Positions 10,905-19,957 of a stretch of DNA of 64,000 bases are shown here, in pieces. The DNA lies in contig NZ_CP045420.1 in NCBI RefSeq assembly GCF_009363795.1, positions 1,903,001 through 1,967,000 of the forward strand, given 5' to 3'. The stretch is from Palleronia sp. THAF1 (GTDB lineage Bacteria; Pseudomonadota; Alphaproteobacteria; Rhodobacterales; Rhodobacteraceae). The number at the start of each line of letters is the position of its first letter. Positions within the stretch are counted from its first letter, which is position 1. The translations under genes and the position numbers were made by a program. The notes beneath the pieces were generated by a model, which saw nothing but the letters and a program-made list of their open reading frames with translations, was not told where the DNA came from and did not search any database.

Positions 10905-12146
10905 CTATTCGGCGGGATCGGCTTCCGCGGGCTGACCAGGCAAACGCGGGGGATCGGCCTGCAGTTCAACAACGACGCGCGCCAGCGCGGTGTCCTGCGT
11001 GATATCCGCGACTTCGTAGGTTTCAGTCAGCGTTTCGGCGGCGAGGGCAAGATTGCCCGTCACGCTGCCGGGGCTGCCGGCGGGGCCGTAATGCTCGCCA
11101 TTGACCGCGAAGTAGACGGCGCCGGATTCGCCGGTGCGCAGGGTCGCGGGCTCTTCGGTCTTCGGCAGGACGAAGCGGTCGCCCTCTTCCATGACCTTTT
11201 CGTAGATTGTGGTACCGTCAGCCGCGCGGACGCGCACCCAGGACGGGCGTACGGCGAAAACGACGACTTCGGGGATATTGGCGGCCACGACCTGCGGACG
11301 TGGCGTATCTGTGTCTTCGGCGATCAGAACTTCCGTTCCGCTCATGGGGGTTTCACCGGTCAGACCGTCAGGTGACGCAGTTGCGGGCGTCGGGCCTGTT
11401 ACACCGGCAAAGCTGCCGCTACGGCGCGGGTCGATCGTCGCGATGGGACCGTCGCGGGCCACAAGGACAGGAACGTCCAGCGCCTCAGGGCGATACAGAC
11501 GGTCGAAGCCATCGCGGGCCGCCGTCTGCGCACCATCTTCGTCATCCGCACCAAGCGGGGTGATCGTATCGAGCGGGTCAATATCTGCAACGACCTGCGG
11601 CGCTTGATCTACGGGCACGACTTGCACGCGCTGCACTTCGGACAGCACGGCATAGCCTCCGTAGCCCAGAAGACCGATCAAACCGACCAGAACAGCGATG
11701 GACCCGATAGCCCCCGGTTCGATCCGGGCAAGAAAGCTTTCGTTGCGCGGGGTGATCCCCAAGGCCTTGCTGCCGAACGGGCTGGCCTCTTCGCGGGCTT
11801 CACGTTTTGGGGCCGAAGCAGCCTCTGACATACCGTGTGCGGTGGCGAAACCGGCTTCGGCGCAGAAGCGCTTGTAGGCCCATTCGGGGTCGAGATCGAG
11901 GTAGCGGGCGTAAGACCGGACATATCCGGCGATAAAGCCGGGTGTTTCGAACGCGGTCGGATCCGCGTTTTCGATAGCGGCGATATAGGTGGCTTTGATC
12001 TTCAACTCACGTTGAACATCCAAAAGCGATTTACCGGCGGTGGCACGCTCGCCCCGCATCACATCGCCAAGTCGTAGATCGTAGTCGTCGAAGCCCTTCG
12101 GCTCGACGGTTTCCGCGTCTTCTTGGCTGCTGAACCGCCCGATCAT
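10905..12146 (-). CDS. RodZ-like helix-turn-helix membrane protein (DUF4115)
   Basis: Bitopic inner-membrane protein, 413 residues. About residues 25-90 form a cytoplasmic helix-turn-helix of the Xre/RodZ type (LGDVMRGERATAGKSLLDVQ, then IAAIENADPTAFETPGFIAG). One membrane segment lies about 148-170 (GSIAVLVGLIGLLGYGGYAV). A long Asp/Thr/Pro-rich periplasmic linker leads to a C-terminal DUF4115 domain (SWVRVRAADGTTIYEKVM). In E. coli RodZ links MreB to the cell-wall elongation machinery; this one may act the same way, but MreB is not in the window. The position just upstream of ispG is the usual one for rodZ. I leave the symbol empty because the function in this lineage is not shown. Confidence 0.85.
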   Translation of the reverse strand: MIGRFSSQEDAETVEPKGFDDYDLRLGDVMRGERATAGKSLLDVQRELKIKATYIAAIENADPTAFETPGFIAGYVRSYARYLDLDPEWAYKRFCAEAGFATAHGMSEAASAPKREAREEASPFGSKALGITPRNESFLARIEPGAIGSIAVLVGLIGLLGYGGYAVLSEVQRVQVVPVDQAPQVVADIDPLDTITPLGADDEDGAQTAARDGFDRLYRPEALDVPVLVARDGPIATIDPRRSGSFAGVTGPTPATASPDGLTGETPMSGTEVLIAEDTDTPRPQVVAANIPEVVVFAVRPSWVRVRAADGTTIYEKVMEEGDRFVLPKTEEPATLRTGESGAVYFAVNGEHYGPAGSPGSVTGNLALAAETLTETYEVADITQDTALARVVVELQADPPRLPGQPAEADPAE

Positions 12147-12258
12147 GCCTAGCCCCTCAAGACTGCCCGTCCGTCCTTAGACCACCCGCAAAACACACGG
12201 GCCCCTTGGTCTTGGACCGCTGATTAGCAATATCGTAGCACGAGTCCAGAGCGCTTGA

Positions 12259-12272
12259 ACACCAATTAGTGT
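12259..12272. promoter_or_regulatory. Imperfect palindrome between hemA and the RodZ-like gene
   Basis: ACACCAATTAGTGT pairs its outer ACAC/GTGT and central AATT, leaving one mismatched pair. It sits four bases past the hemA stop and about 113 bases upstream of the RodZ-like start, where an operator would be plausible. It is short and could be chance. Confidence 0.25.
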
Positions 12273-12275
12273 ATA

Positions 12276-13499
12276 TCAAGCCGATAGTTCGGCACGATTT
12301 AGCGCACAATGTGACCATAAAGTGTCCAGCGCATGAACAAGTGCATCCATTTCGCGCGGACCGTGCACGGGCGACGGCGTAAAGCGCAGCCGTTCCGTTC
12401 CGCGCGGCACGGTCGGGAAGTTGATGGGCTGAACGTAGATGCCATGATCTTCCAGCAGCATGTCCGAAAGCATCTTGCAGTGCACCGGATCGCCGACGTG
12501 GACAGGCACGATGTGGCTGCCGTGGTCGATGAACGGCAGACCGATCCCCTTCAGACGCATCTTCAGGATACGCGCCTGCGTCTGATGCGCATCCCGCAAG
12601 GACTGGTCATGCTTCAGATGCGCGACACTTGCCGCCGCACCGGCGGCCACGGCGGGCGGCAATGACGTCGTGAAGATGAAGCCGGGCGCGTAGGACCGCA
12701 CTGCATCGCACATGCGGTCGCTGGCGGCGATGTAGCCACCCATTACGCCGTAGGCCTTCGCCAAGGTGCCATTGATGATATCGATCCGGTCGGCCAAATT
12801 ATCACGCTCGGTGACGCCACCACCGCGGCGGCCGTACATGCCGACGGCGTGAACCTCGTCGATGTAGGTCAGGCAGTTGAACTCATCAGCCAGATCGCAA
12901 AGCTCTTCGATCACGCCGAAATCGCCGTCCATGGAATAGACGCTCTCGAACGCGATCAGCTTGGGCAGCGCAGGATCGTCCGCCTCCAGCAGTTCACGCA
13001 GGTGGGCCACGTCGTTGTGGCGGAAGACACGCTTCGCCCCGCCATTACGGCGCACGCCTTCGATCATCGAGGCGTGGTTCAGCGCGTCGGAATAGATAAT
13101 CAGGCCCGGGAAGATCTTCGGAAGCGTGCTGAGCGTCGCGTCGTTCGCGATGTAGGCGCTGGTGAACAGCAACGCCGCTTCCTTGCCGTGCAGATCGGCC
13201 AGCTCGGCCTCCAGCCGCTTGTGATAGACGGTGGTGCCAGAGATGTTGCGCGTTCCGCCCGAACCGGCACCCGTGGCGTCGATTGCATCGTGCATCGCGT
13301 TCAGGACCACCGGGTTTTGCCCCATGCCCAAATAATCGTTGCCGCACCAGACGGTCACAGGCGTCTTCGTCCCGTCACCGCGCGTCCATACCGCGTGGGG
13401 GAAATTTCCCCGCTCACGCTCGATGTCGATGAAAGTCCGGTAGCGCCCTTCCTCGTGCAGGCGGGCGATGGCGGTGTCGATCTGGGCGTCGTAGGTCAA
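12276..13499 (-). CDS. hemA: 5-aminolevulinate synthase
   Basis: First enzyme of tetrapyrrole synthesis by the C4 route: condenses glycine and succinyl-CoA with pyridoxal phosphate. The lysine that binds PLP is in [14 protein letters not shown], and CGNDYLGMG and [12 protein letters not shown] are family landmarks. I place the start at TTG 13497-13499, giving 407 residues, the usual length in Rhodobacter HemA, and a normal N-terminus ([21 protein letters not shown]). A purine-rich AGAGAAGAGAGGG lies 9 bases upstream. A longer form starting at TTG 13529 would add ten atypical residues and has no good ribosome site. No terminator-like hairpin follows. It precedes the RodZ-like gene on the same strand but is probably separate. 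Confidence 0.95.
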   Translation of the reverse strand: MTYDAQIDTAIARLHEEGRYRTFIDIERERGNFPHAVWTRGDGTKTPVTVWCGNDYLGMGQNPVVLNAMHDAIDATGAGSGGTRNISGTTVYHKRLEAELADLHGKEAALLFTSAYIANDATLSTLPKIFPGLIIYSDALNHASMIEGVRRNGGAKRVFRHNDVAHLRELLEADDPALPKLIAFESVYSMDGDFGVIEELCDLADEFNCLTYIDEVHAVGMYGRRGGGVTERDNLADRIDIINGTLAKAYGVMGGYIAASDRMCDAVRSYAPGFIFTTSLPPAVAAGAAASVAHLKHDQSLRDAHQTQARILKMRLKGIGLPFIDHGSHIVPVHVGDPVHCKMLSDMLLEDHGIYVQPINFPTVPRGTERLRFTPSPVHGPREMDALVHALDTLWSHCALNRAELSA

Positions 13500-13662
13500 G
13501 CGGTAAGACCCTCTCTTCTCTGCGTCCAACCTGATGTAAGGGCGAAAGCCACCGTGTCACGTAGCCAATTCGTCGCCCCTTGCGGCAGTTTAGGTGGTGT
13601 AGCCGCCCCGGCCCCGCCCGTCCAGCGACCGCCCGCGCGAAATGCACCGTTTCCACACTGGC

Positions 13663-13695
13663 CCGCCCGGCGCTCTGGACAGGCGCGCCGGGCGG
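13663..13695. other. Strong intergenic inverted repeat
   Basis: CCGCCCGGCGC (13663-13673) and GCGCCGGGCGG (13685-13695) are perfect 11-base complements with an 11-base loop. It lies between the divergent hemA and the M20 peptidase gene, 35 bases before the peptidase start. No T tract follows, so it is not an ordinary terminator. Confidence 0.5.
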
Positions 13696-13729
13696 CGTAG
13701 TGTCCCGGCGCAGTAACACCGGAGTGCCC

Positions 13730-15085
13730 ATGTCCCTTGAAGCCATCCTGTCGCGCCTTGATTCAGACCAAAACGATGCCCGAAATCGCCTATTGGAGTT
13801 TCTGGCGATCCCGTCGATCTCGACCGATCCCGACTACAAGGCAGAGGTGCGCCGCGCCGCCGAATGGCTACGCGATGCGCTGATCGATCTGGGCGCCGAC
13901 GCCGAACTGCGCGTCACGCCCGGCCACCCGATGGTCACCGGCCGCACAAACGGCGAAGGACGACCGCTACTGTTCTACGGCCATTACGACGTGCAGCCGG
14001 TGGACCCTCTGGAACTGTGGCACCGCGATCCCTTCGATCCGGCCATTGAAGACGATGTCATCCGCGGACGCGGTGCGGCCGACGACAAGGGCCAGCTGAT
14101 GACCTTCATCGAGGCCCTGCGCGCCTGGAAGTCCGAGCGTGGCACGCTGCCCAACATCACCTTCCTGTTCGAAGGAGAGGAAGAGAGCGGCTCTCCTTCG
14201 CTCGTGCCGTTCCTGAAAGAGCATAAATCAGAGCTAACGCGCGATCTGGCGCTGATCTGCGACACCGGCCTTTATGCCAAAGACCGCCCCGGCATCGTCA
14301 CGCAGCTACGGGGGCTGCTTGGCGAAGAAATCGTCGTGAGAGGTGCGTCGAAAGACCTGCACTCCGGCAGCTTCGGCGGCATCGCTCAGAACCCGATCCG
14401 CGTGCTCGCACGTATCGTCGCCAGCCTGCACGACGCGACGGGCCGGGTTACGATCCCCGGCTTCTATGAGGGCGTCCCCGAACTGACAGACGAGCTGCGC
14501 GCGCAGTGGGATGCGCTGACTTTCGACGGTCCGGGCTTTCTGTCGGGCGTAGGTTTGTCGGCCCCGGCGGGCGAATCCGACCGGACCGCGCTGGAACACA
14601 TCTGGTCGCGCCCCACGGCGGAAGTAAACGGCATTCGGGGCGGGTACGCGGGCAAGGGCTTCAAGACCGTCCTGCCGGCAGAGGCCGCAGCCAAGATCAG
14701 CTTCCGCCTTGTCGGCAACCAGGACCCGTTGGCGATCCGCGACAGCTTCCGCGCCATGGTCCGCGAGATGATCCCCGAGGATTGCACCGTCGAGTTCCAC
14801 GACCACGGCGCCGGACCCGCCAGCCATATGGACACCTCCGATCCCGCGTTCGAGGCCGCGCGGCAGGCGCTGGGGCAGGAATGGCCGCACGAAGCTGCCT
14901 ACATCGGTGCGGGCGGCTCTATCCCCGTCGCGGGCTACTTCCAGTCCATCCTTGGCATGGATTCGATGTTGATCGGCTTCGGTCGCGACAACGATCAGAT
15001 CCACTCACCCAATGAGAAGTACGATCTGAAGAGCTTCCACCTTGGCGCCCGGTCTTGGGCGCGTATCCTGGATGCGATATCCTGA
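13730..15085 (+). CDS. M20 family metallopeptidase (dipeptidase type)
   Basis: Cytoplasmic di-zinc hydrolase of 451 residues that probably cleaves dipeptides or N-acyl amino acids. The metal ligands of the M20 family are visible: His in FYGHYDVQPVDP, bridging Asp in GRGAADDKGQ, the catalytic Glu pair in FEGEEESGS, Asp in ICDTGLYAKD and the last His in IHSPNEKYD. A lid/dimerisation domain lies between about residues 205 and 340. The start is ATG 13730 with GGAG five bases upstream; the open frame to 13580 is not needed. It is followed by a 146-base gap with a repeat element, so it is probably transcribed alone. Confidence 0.9.
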   Translation: MSLEAILSRLDSDQNDARNRLLEFLAIPSISTDPDYKAEVRRAAEWLRDALIDLGADAELRVTPGHPMVTGRTNGEGRPLLFYGHYDVQPVDPLELWHRDPFDPAIEDDVIRGRGAADDKGQLMTFIEALRAWKSERGTLPNITFLFEGEEESGSPSLVPFLKEHKSELTRDLALICDTGLYAKDRPGIVTQLRGLLGEEIVVRGASKDLHSGSFGGIAQNPIRVLARIVASLHDATGRVTIPGFYEGVPELTDELRAQWDALTFDGPGFLSGVGLSAPAGESDRTALEHIWSRPTAEVNGIRGGYAGKGFKTVLPAEAAAKISFRLVGNQDPLAIRDSFRAMVREMIPEDCTVEFHDHGAGPASHMDTSDPAFEAARQALGQEWPHEAAYIGAGGSIPVAGYFQSILGMDSMLIGFGRDNDQIHSPNEKYDLKSFHLGARSWARILDAIS

Positions 15086-15086
15086 A

Positions 15087-15196
15087 CCGGGGCGCTGCCC
15101 CGGACCCCGAGGTATTTAGAGAACGATGAAGGTAACGGTACTTCACTGTTCCATAAATTCCTTAAGGTAAGGCCGCAGGCCGGGGGGCAGCGCCCC
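15087..15196 (+). repeat. GTATTT/ATGAAG intergenic element, copy A, with flanking GC hairpins
   Basis: A hairpin CCGGGGC-GCT-GCCCCGG (15087-15103) is followed at 15109 by GAGGTATTTAG and then AGAACGATGAAG (to 15131). A second GC hairpin, GGGGC-AGC-GCCCC, lies at 15184-15196. The same core appears at 47801 after gap and, reversed, at 7101 and 60047. Elements of this form are familiar from intergenic regions of Rhodobacteraceae, but I know no proven function. It may act as terminator or processing signal for the M20 gene. Confidence 0.65.
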
Positions 15197-15231
15197 TTGA
15201 CCGCCCCGGCCCCCGCAGCCAAACCGATCCC

Positions 15232-16161
15232 ATGAAAATCATCATCGACACCGACCCCGGACAGGACGACGCCGTCGCGATCCTGATGGCCCTTGCCTCA
15301 CCAGAGATCGAGGTGCTGGGGCTGACCGCCGTCGCGGGCAACGTGCCGCTTGACCTGACGGCGAAGAATGCGCGGATCGTGCTGGAACTGGCGGGGCGCA
15401 CGGACGTGCCCGTCTTCGCAGGCGCCGATCGGCCCTTGTTGCGTCCGCTCGTCACTGCCGAGCATGTCCACGGCCGCACCGGCCTCGATGGCCCGGACCT
15501 GCCCGACCCGACCATGCCGCTGCAGGCCACCCACGCCGTCGACTTCATTATCGACACTCTGCGCACGGAAGCCTCCGGCACCGTCACGCTTGTCCCCATC
15601 GGCCCGCTGACGAATATCGCCTTGGCGCTGGCGAAAGCGCCCGACATCGCCCCCCGCATCGCGCGCATTGTCTTGATGGGCGGCGCATATTTCGAGGTCG
15701 GCAACATCACCCCCGCCGCGGAGTTCAACATCTACGTGGACCCCGAAGCTGCAGCACTTGTCTTTGCCTCCGGCGTGCCGCTGACCGTCCTGCCGCTGGA
15801 CGTCACGCACAAGGCGCTTGTCACCAAGCCCCGCAATGACGCTTTCCGTGCGCTGAACACGCCCGTCGGAACTGCCGTCGCGCAGATGACGGACTTCTAC
15901 GAGCGCTTCGACAAGGAAAAATACGGCAAAGCGGGCGCGCCCCTGCACGACCCCTGCACCATTGCTTGGCTGTTGGAGCCGGACATCTTCACGGGCCGCG
16001 AGATCAACGTCGAGATCGAGGTCACGTCCCCCCTGACCCGTGGCATGACCGTCGCAGACTGGTGGCGCATCACCGACCGCCCCGCCAACGCGCTTTTCAT
16101 CGGCGAGTTGGACGCGGACCGCTTCTTCGATCTGCTGACCGACCGTCTGGGGCGTCTCTAG
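15232..16161 (+). CDS. Nucleoside hydrolase (IUNH family)
   Basis: Cleaves the N-glycosidic bond of ribonucleosides for base salvage. The 309 residues begin with the calcium-binding signature IIDTDPGQDDAVAIL, and have VLMGGAYFEVGNITPAAEFN and HDPCTIAWLL, where the Asp completes the Ca site. Full length for the family. The GNAT gene follows with no gap (its ATG is directly after the TAG), so the two are probably co-transcribed. Substrate preference (uridine, inosine or broad) cannot be read from sequence with confidence. Confidence 0.93.
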   Translation: MKIIIDTDPGQDDAVAILMALASPEIEVLGLTAVAGNVPLDLTAKNARIVLELAGRTDVPVFAGADRPLLRPLVTAEHVHGRTGLDGPDLPDPTMPLQATHAVDFIIDTLRTEASGTVTLVPIGPLTNIALALAKAPDIAPRIARIVLMGGAYFEVGNITPAAEFNIYVDPEAAALVFASGVPLTVLPLDVTHKALVTKPRNDAFRALNTPVGTAVAQMTDFYERFDKEKYGKAGAPLHDPCTIAWLLEPDIFTGREINVEIEVTSPLTRGMTVADWWRITDRPANALFIGELDADRFFDLLTDRLGRL

Positions 16162-16593
16162 ATGGCCGCCACATTGCGCATCGCCGGTGAGGCCGACGCT
16201 ACCTCCGTTGCGCGCCTGGTGGCGGCTTGCCATGAAGAAACTGGCGTGCAACCCGATCCCGCCCGACGAGATGACGCTATCGCCGCGCTTCTGGATGGCG
16301 GAATGCCCGGAGCCCTTTATCTGATAGGGCCGCCGTCTTCGCCGGTGGGCTACCTTGCCATCAGCTTCGGGCATGCGCCTGCCACCGGCACCACCGCGCG
16401 GCTAGAGGAAATTTACGTCCGCCCGCCCGTCCGAGGCCGTGGCATGGGCACCGAATCCATTCAGGCCCTGTCCAAGATGCTCTCGCAGAACGGGATAGAG
16501 ATCCTGTCGGCCACGGTGCCCGAGAGCGAGAGCGGCTTTTTCCCGCGTCTGCGGTTCCAGCCTTATGGGCCGGACATGCGCCGCGCGCTCTAG
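16162..16593 (+). CDS. GNAT family N-acetyltransferase
   Basis: A 143-residue single-domain acetyltransferase of the GNAT fold. The acetyl-CoA loop is visible as RPPVRGRGMGTESIQALSK, after the strand RLEEIYV; the N-terminal half holds TSVARLVAACHEETG. Substrate unknown. It starts immediately after the nucleoside hydrolase stop, so translation is likely coupled. Its TAG shares the tetranucleotide CTAG (16590-16593) with the stop of dgt on the other strand. Confidence 0.88.
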   Translation: MAATLRIAGEADATSVARLVAACHEETGVQPDPARRDDAIAALLDGGMPGALYLIGPPSSPVGYLAISFGHAPATGTTARLEEIYVRPPVRGRGMGTESIQALSKMLSQNGIEILSATVPESESGFFPRLRFQPYGPDMRRAL

Positions 16594-17747
16594 ACGCCGC
16601 GCACCTCTATCCCGCCGATCAGCCGGGCGTGTTCCTGAATGGCGAAACGATCCGTCATGCCCGCGATGTAGTCATTCACGATGCGCGCCAACGCGGTCTC
16701 TCCGTCCGCATCTTCCACGTCCTTGCGCCATTGTTTGGGCAACAGGTCGGTTTGCTGCATGAACAGAGGAAACAGCTCGTCCACCACCTGCGTGACCTGC
16801 GCGCGCATCTCGATCACGCTGGGCGCGCGGTACATGCGGTGGAACAGGAAGTCGCGGATCACCTTCAGTTTCGTCCAGACATCCGGCGAAAACCGGATGA
16901 TAGAGGTGCCAGCCCCGCGGATATCCGTGGCACTTTGCGGGTTGATCGCCGCCAGCGCGGCCTGCGCCTCTGCGATCACGTCATCCACCAGCAGACCAAA
17001 GAACCGCCGCAGCGCCTCGTGCCGCCGCTTGTAGTAGTTCAGACCGGGATACAGTGAATCCACGCGCGCAAAGCAGTCCCCCAGCAACGGCAGCTCGGCC
17101 AGTTCGTCGGTCGAGAACAGCTCGGCCCGCAGGCCGTCGTGGAGATCGTGGTTGTTGTAGGCGATATCGTCGGCCAGTGCCGCGAACTGCGCTTCGGCGC
17201 TCGCGTGGGTGTGCAGCTCCAGATCGTGCTGCGCATCATAGGCCGCCAAGGCATAGGGCACGTCGCCCGCCACGGGGCCATTGTGCTTCGCGATCCCTTC
17301 CAGCGTTTCCCACGTCAGGTTCAGGCCGTCGAACTGGGCGTAGTGCCGCTCCAACGAGGTCACGATGCGGATCGCCTGCGCGTTGTGATCAAAACCGCCG
17401 TAGGGCTCCATCAACCGCGCCAGCGCCTCTTCGCCCGTGTGGCCGAACGGCGGATGGCCCAGATCATGGGCCAGCGCGACCGCCTCGGCCAGATCGGTGT
17501 TCAGGTCCAGCACGCCCGCCAGAGTGCGCGCCACCTGCGCCACCTCGATCGAATGAGTCAGCCGCGTGCGAAAATAATCGCCCTCATGCTCCACGAAGAC
17601 CTGCGTCTTGTGCTTCAGCCGTCGGAATGCGCTGGCGTGGATGATCCGGTCGCGATCACGCTGGAAACAGGACCTGAAGGTCGATGTGTCTTCCGGATAA
17701 AGCCGCCCACGACTGTCTTCGGGGCGCGAGGCGTAGATGGCAGTCAC
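16590..17747 (-). CDS. dgt: Deoxyguanosinetriphosphate triphosphohydrolase-like protein
   Basis: HD-domain enzyme that removes triphosphate from dNTPs. The 385 residues show the metal-binding His-Asp motif in ALAHDLGHPPFGHTGEEAL, the earlier RLTHSIEVAQVAR, and YNNHDLHDGLRAE. The shorter length (E. coli Dgt is about 505) fits the type 2 dGTPase-like group common in Alphaproteobacteria. erpA starts divergently 73 bases away, as is frequent in this family. The stop overlaps that of the GNAT gene by four bases in CTAG. Confidence 0.92.
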   Translation of the reverse strand: MTAIYASRPEDSRGRLYPEDTSTFRSCFQRDRDRIIHASAFRRLKHKTQVFVEHEGDYFRTRLTHSIEVAQVARTLAGVLDLNTDLAEAVALAHDLGHPPFGHTGEEALARLMEPYGGFDHNAQAIRIVTSLERHYAQFDGLNLTWETLEGIAKHNGPVAGDVPYALAAYDAQHDLELHTHASAEAQFAALADDIAYNNHDLHDGLRAELFSTDELAELPLLGDCFARVDSLYPGLNYYKRRHEALRRFFGLLVDDVIAEAQAALAAINPQSATDIRGAGTSIIRFSPDVWTKLKVIRDFLFHRMYRAPSVIEMRAQVTQVVDELFPLFMQQTDLLPKQWRKDVEDADGETALARIVNDYIAGMTDRFAIQEHARLIGGIEVRGV

Positions 17748-17820
17748 GAGGGCACTCCTTGTGGGTCGGGGCCGCGCCTCATATATCTATGCCATCACAG
17801 GAAAACAGGCGGATCAAACC

Positions 17821-18144
17821 ATGAACCTGCCCCCGAAAGTCACGGATCGCGCCTACGAGCGCCTGTCGGAGATCGGCGCAGCGGCGCAGGGTCAGGCCCT
17901 GCGCGTTGCCGTCGAAGGCGGCGGATGCTCGGGCTTTCAGTATGAAATCAAGCTCGACGCCGCCGAGGATGACGACCTGGTGCTCGAAAAAGACGGCGAG
18001 CGCGTGCTCGTTGACCAAGTCTCGCTGCCGTTCCTTGCAGGCGCTGTGATTGACTTCACCGAAGAGCTGATCGGCGCGCGCTTCACCATCGAGAACCCGA
18101 ACGCCACCAGCTCTTGCGGATGCGGCACCAGCTTTTCCATGTGA
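17821..18144 (+). CDS. erpA: Iron-sulfur cluster insertion protein ErpA
   Basis: A-type carrier that delivers Fe-S clusters to target proteins such as IspG. The 107 residues carry Cys36 in EGGGCSGFQYEIKL and Cys99/Cys101 in SSCGCGTSFSM at the extreme C-terminus, the ErpA arrangement. The chosen ATG at 17821 gives the usual N-terminus; the ribosome site (AGGCGGA) is weak. It is divergent from dgt and is followed after 23 bases by an EamA transporter. A second A-type protein is at 7830. Confidence 0.93.
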   Translation: MNLPPKVTDRAYERLSEIGAAAQGQALRVAVEGGGCSGFQYEIKLDAAEDDDLVLEKDGERVLVDQVSLPFLAGAVIDFTEELIGARFTIENPNATSSCGCGTSFSM

Positions 18145-18167
18145 TCGCCCCGGTGTAGGGGCGGCGG

Positions 18168-19079
18168 ATGGACGCTGCACAGAGCATGACAGCCAGAACT
18201 TGGGGTATCGCCGCCGTTATCGCGGCGGCAGTGCTTTGGGGCACGACCGGAACCGTGCAGGCGCTGTTGCCTCCCGACCGTGCGCCTCTGGCGGTTGGCG
18301 CACTACGGCTGGCGATTGGAGCGGTGTCGCTGATCGTCTTGGCCGCAGTCCAGATCGGTCGTATCCCACTCCGCACACTTCCGTGGCCCGGCATCATCGC
18401 CGCCGGGATCGCCATAGGCGGCTATAACCTGCTGTTCTTTCGTGCGGTTTCAGAGGCGGGCGTCGGCATCGGCACCGCGATCACCATCGGCTCTGCGCCA
18501 ATCTGGGCCACGGTGGTCGAGACCGTGCAGACCCGCCACCTGCCGCGCCCAATTCGGCTGCTCGGCCAAGCCCTGTCGATCACCGGCGTCGCGGTCCTGT
18601 CGGCGTCAGGAGAGGTCACCGCCAGCACCCTTGGCATCGCGCTCGCTCTTGGCGCGGGCGCCTGCTACGCGGCCTATTCCCTGATCACCAGCCGCATCAG
18701 CCACCGTGCGCCCTCCACTGCCATCGCCGCCGCAACCTTCACGGTCGCCGCACTGGTCGCCCTGCCCGTCCTCGCCATCACCCCCATCGCCTGGGCCGCG
18801 GCCCCTGCCCCCGTCGCAGCCCTTCTGTTCCTTGGCATCGGCGCCACCGGCCTGAGCTACGCGCTATACACTTTGGGCCTGGGACGCGTCGCAGCCTCTA
18901 CCGGGGTCACTTTGGCACTGGCAGAGCCTGTCACGGCATGGATTCTGGCGCTGCTGATCGTTGGCGAAAGCGCGACGCTACCCGGCATGTCGGGCGTCGC
19001 ACTTATCCTGATCGGCCTGGTCCTGGTGACCCGGCCCGCCCCACAGATGGCTAGCGAAGCCCGCGCCGATGGGCCATGA
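18168..19079 (+). CDS. EamA/DMT family transporter
   Basis: Ten-helix inner-membrane exporter of the drug/metabolite superfamily, 303 residues with two EamA repeats (about 12-145 and 155-290). WGTTGTVQALLP in helix 1 and the C-terminal AEPVTAWILALLIVGE are typical. Substrate unknown; relatives export amino acids or other metabolites. Another member is at 32050. It lies 23 bases after erpA and its end is 28 bases before xth, so it may belong to the same transcript. Confidence 0.88.
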   Translation: MDAAQSMTARTWGIAAVIAAAVLWGTTGTVQALLPPDRAPLAVGALRLAIGAVSLIVLAAVQIGRIPLRTLPWPGIIAAGIAIGGYNLLFFRAVSEAGVGIGTAITIGSAPIWATVVETVQTRHLPRPIRLLGQALSITGVAVLSASGEVTASTLGIALALGAGACYAAYSLITSRISHRAPSTAIAAATFTVAALVALPVLAITPIAWAAAPAPVAALLFLGIGATGLSYALYTLGLGRVAASTGVTLALAEPVTAWILALLIVGESATLPGMSGVALILIGLVLVTRPAPQMASEARADGP

Positions 19080-19107
19080 AGGCCCCAAGACAAGCGAAAG
19101 GTCCCCC

Positions 19108-19887
19108 ATGAAGATCGCCAGCTTCAATATCAACGGCGTGAAGGCGCGCCTGCCCGCCCTGCTCGACTGGCTGAAGGACAGCGCGCCGGACGTAGCCTGC
19201 CTGCAAGAGATCAAATCGGTGGATGAGGGCTTTCCCCGTTCAGAGATCGAAGACCTCGGCTACACCGTAGAAACACACGGTCAAAAGGGTTTCAACGGCG
19301 TCGCGATCCTGTCGAAGCTCCCCGTGGAGGACGTGACGCGCGGCCTCCCGGGCGATGAGACCGACGAACAGGCCCGTTATATCGAAGCCACCGTGATCGG
19401 CGACACGGCGATCCGTGTTTGCGGCCTGTATCTGCCCAACGGCAACCCCGCGCCGGGTCCGAAGTACGACTACAAACTGGCATGGATGGCCCGGCTGGAA
19501 GACCGCATGCGCGCGCATCTGGCAGAAGAGACTGCCGCCGTCTTCTGTGGCGACTACAACGTTATCCCGGATGATCGCGACGCCGCCAGACCCGACGCTT
19601 GGCGCAAGGACGCGCTGGCCCTGCCCCAAAGCCGTGCCGCGTTTCACCGGATGACGCATCTTGGCCTTACCGAAGCCTTCCGCGCCCGCAACCAGCAGGC
19701 GGGGCATTTCACCTTTTGGGACTATCAGGCAAACGCCTATGACCGGAACGATGGTATCCGCATCGACCACCACCTGCTGACCCCTCAAGCCGCTGATCTG
19801 CTTGAAGATGTGTGGATCGAAAAAGAGGTTCGCGGTCGTGAGAAACCGTCCGACCACGTGCCGGTCTGGATCGAACTCCGGGCCTGA
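19108..19887 (+). CDS. xth: Exodeoxyribonuclease III
   Basis: AP endonuclease/3'-5' exonuclease of base-excision repair, 259 residues. Catalytic residues are visible in LQEIKS, GDYNVIPDDRD, DGIRIDHHLL and SDHVPVWI (Asp-His pair). The start ATG 19108 has GAAAGG six bases upstream and gives the standard MKIASFNINGVKARL; the frame extending to 19069 overlaps the previous gene and is rejected. It lies downstream of the EamA gene on the same strand. Confidence 0.95.
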   Translation: MKIASFNINGVKARLPALLDWLKDSAPDVACLQEIKSVDEGFPRSEIEDLGYTVETHGQKGFNGVAILSKLPVEDVTRGLPGDETDEQARYIEATVIGDTAIRVCGLYLPNGNPAPGPKYDYKLAWMARLEDRMRAHLAEETAAVFCGDYNVIPDDRDAARPDAWRKDALALPQSRAAFHRMTHLGLTEAFRARNQQAGHFTFWDYQANAYDRNDGIRIDHHLLTPQAADLLEDVWIEKEVRGREKPSDHVPVWIELRA

Positions 19888-19957
19888 TCAAAGAGTCTCA
19901 CACCCGTGATGCATCTTTTGACACCGACGCGCATTGGGGTGTCGAAGGAGCAACCGG

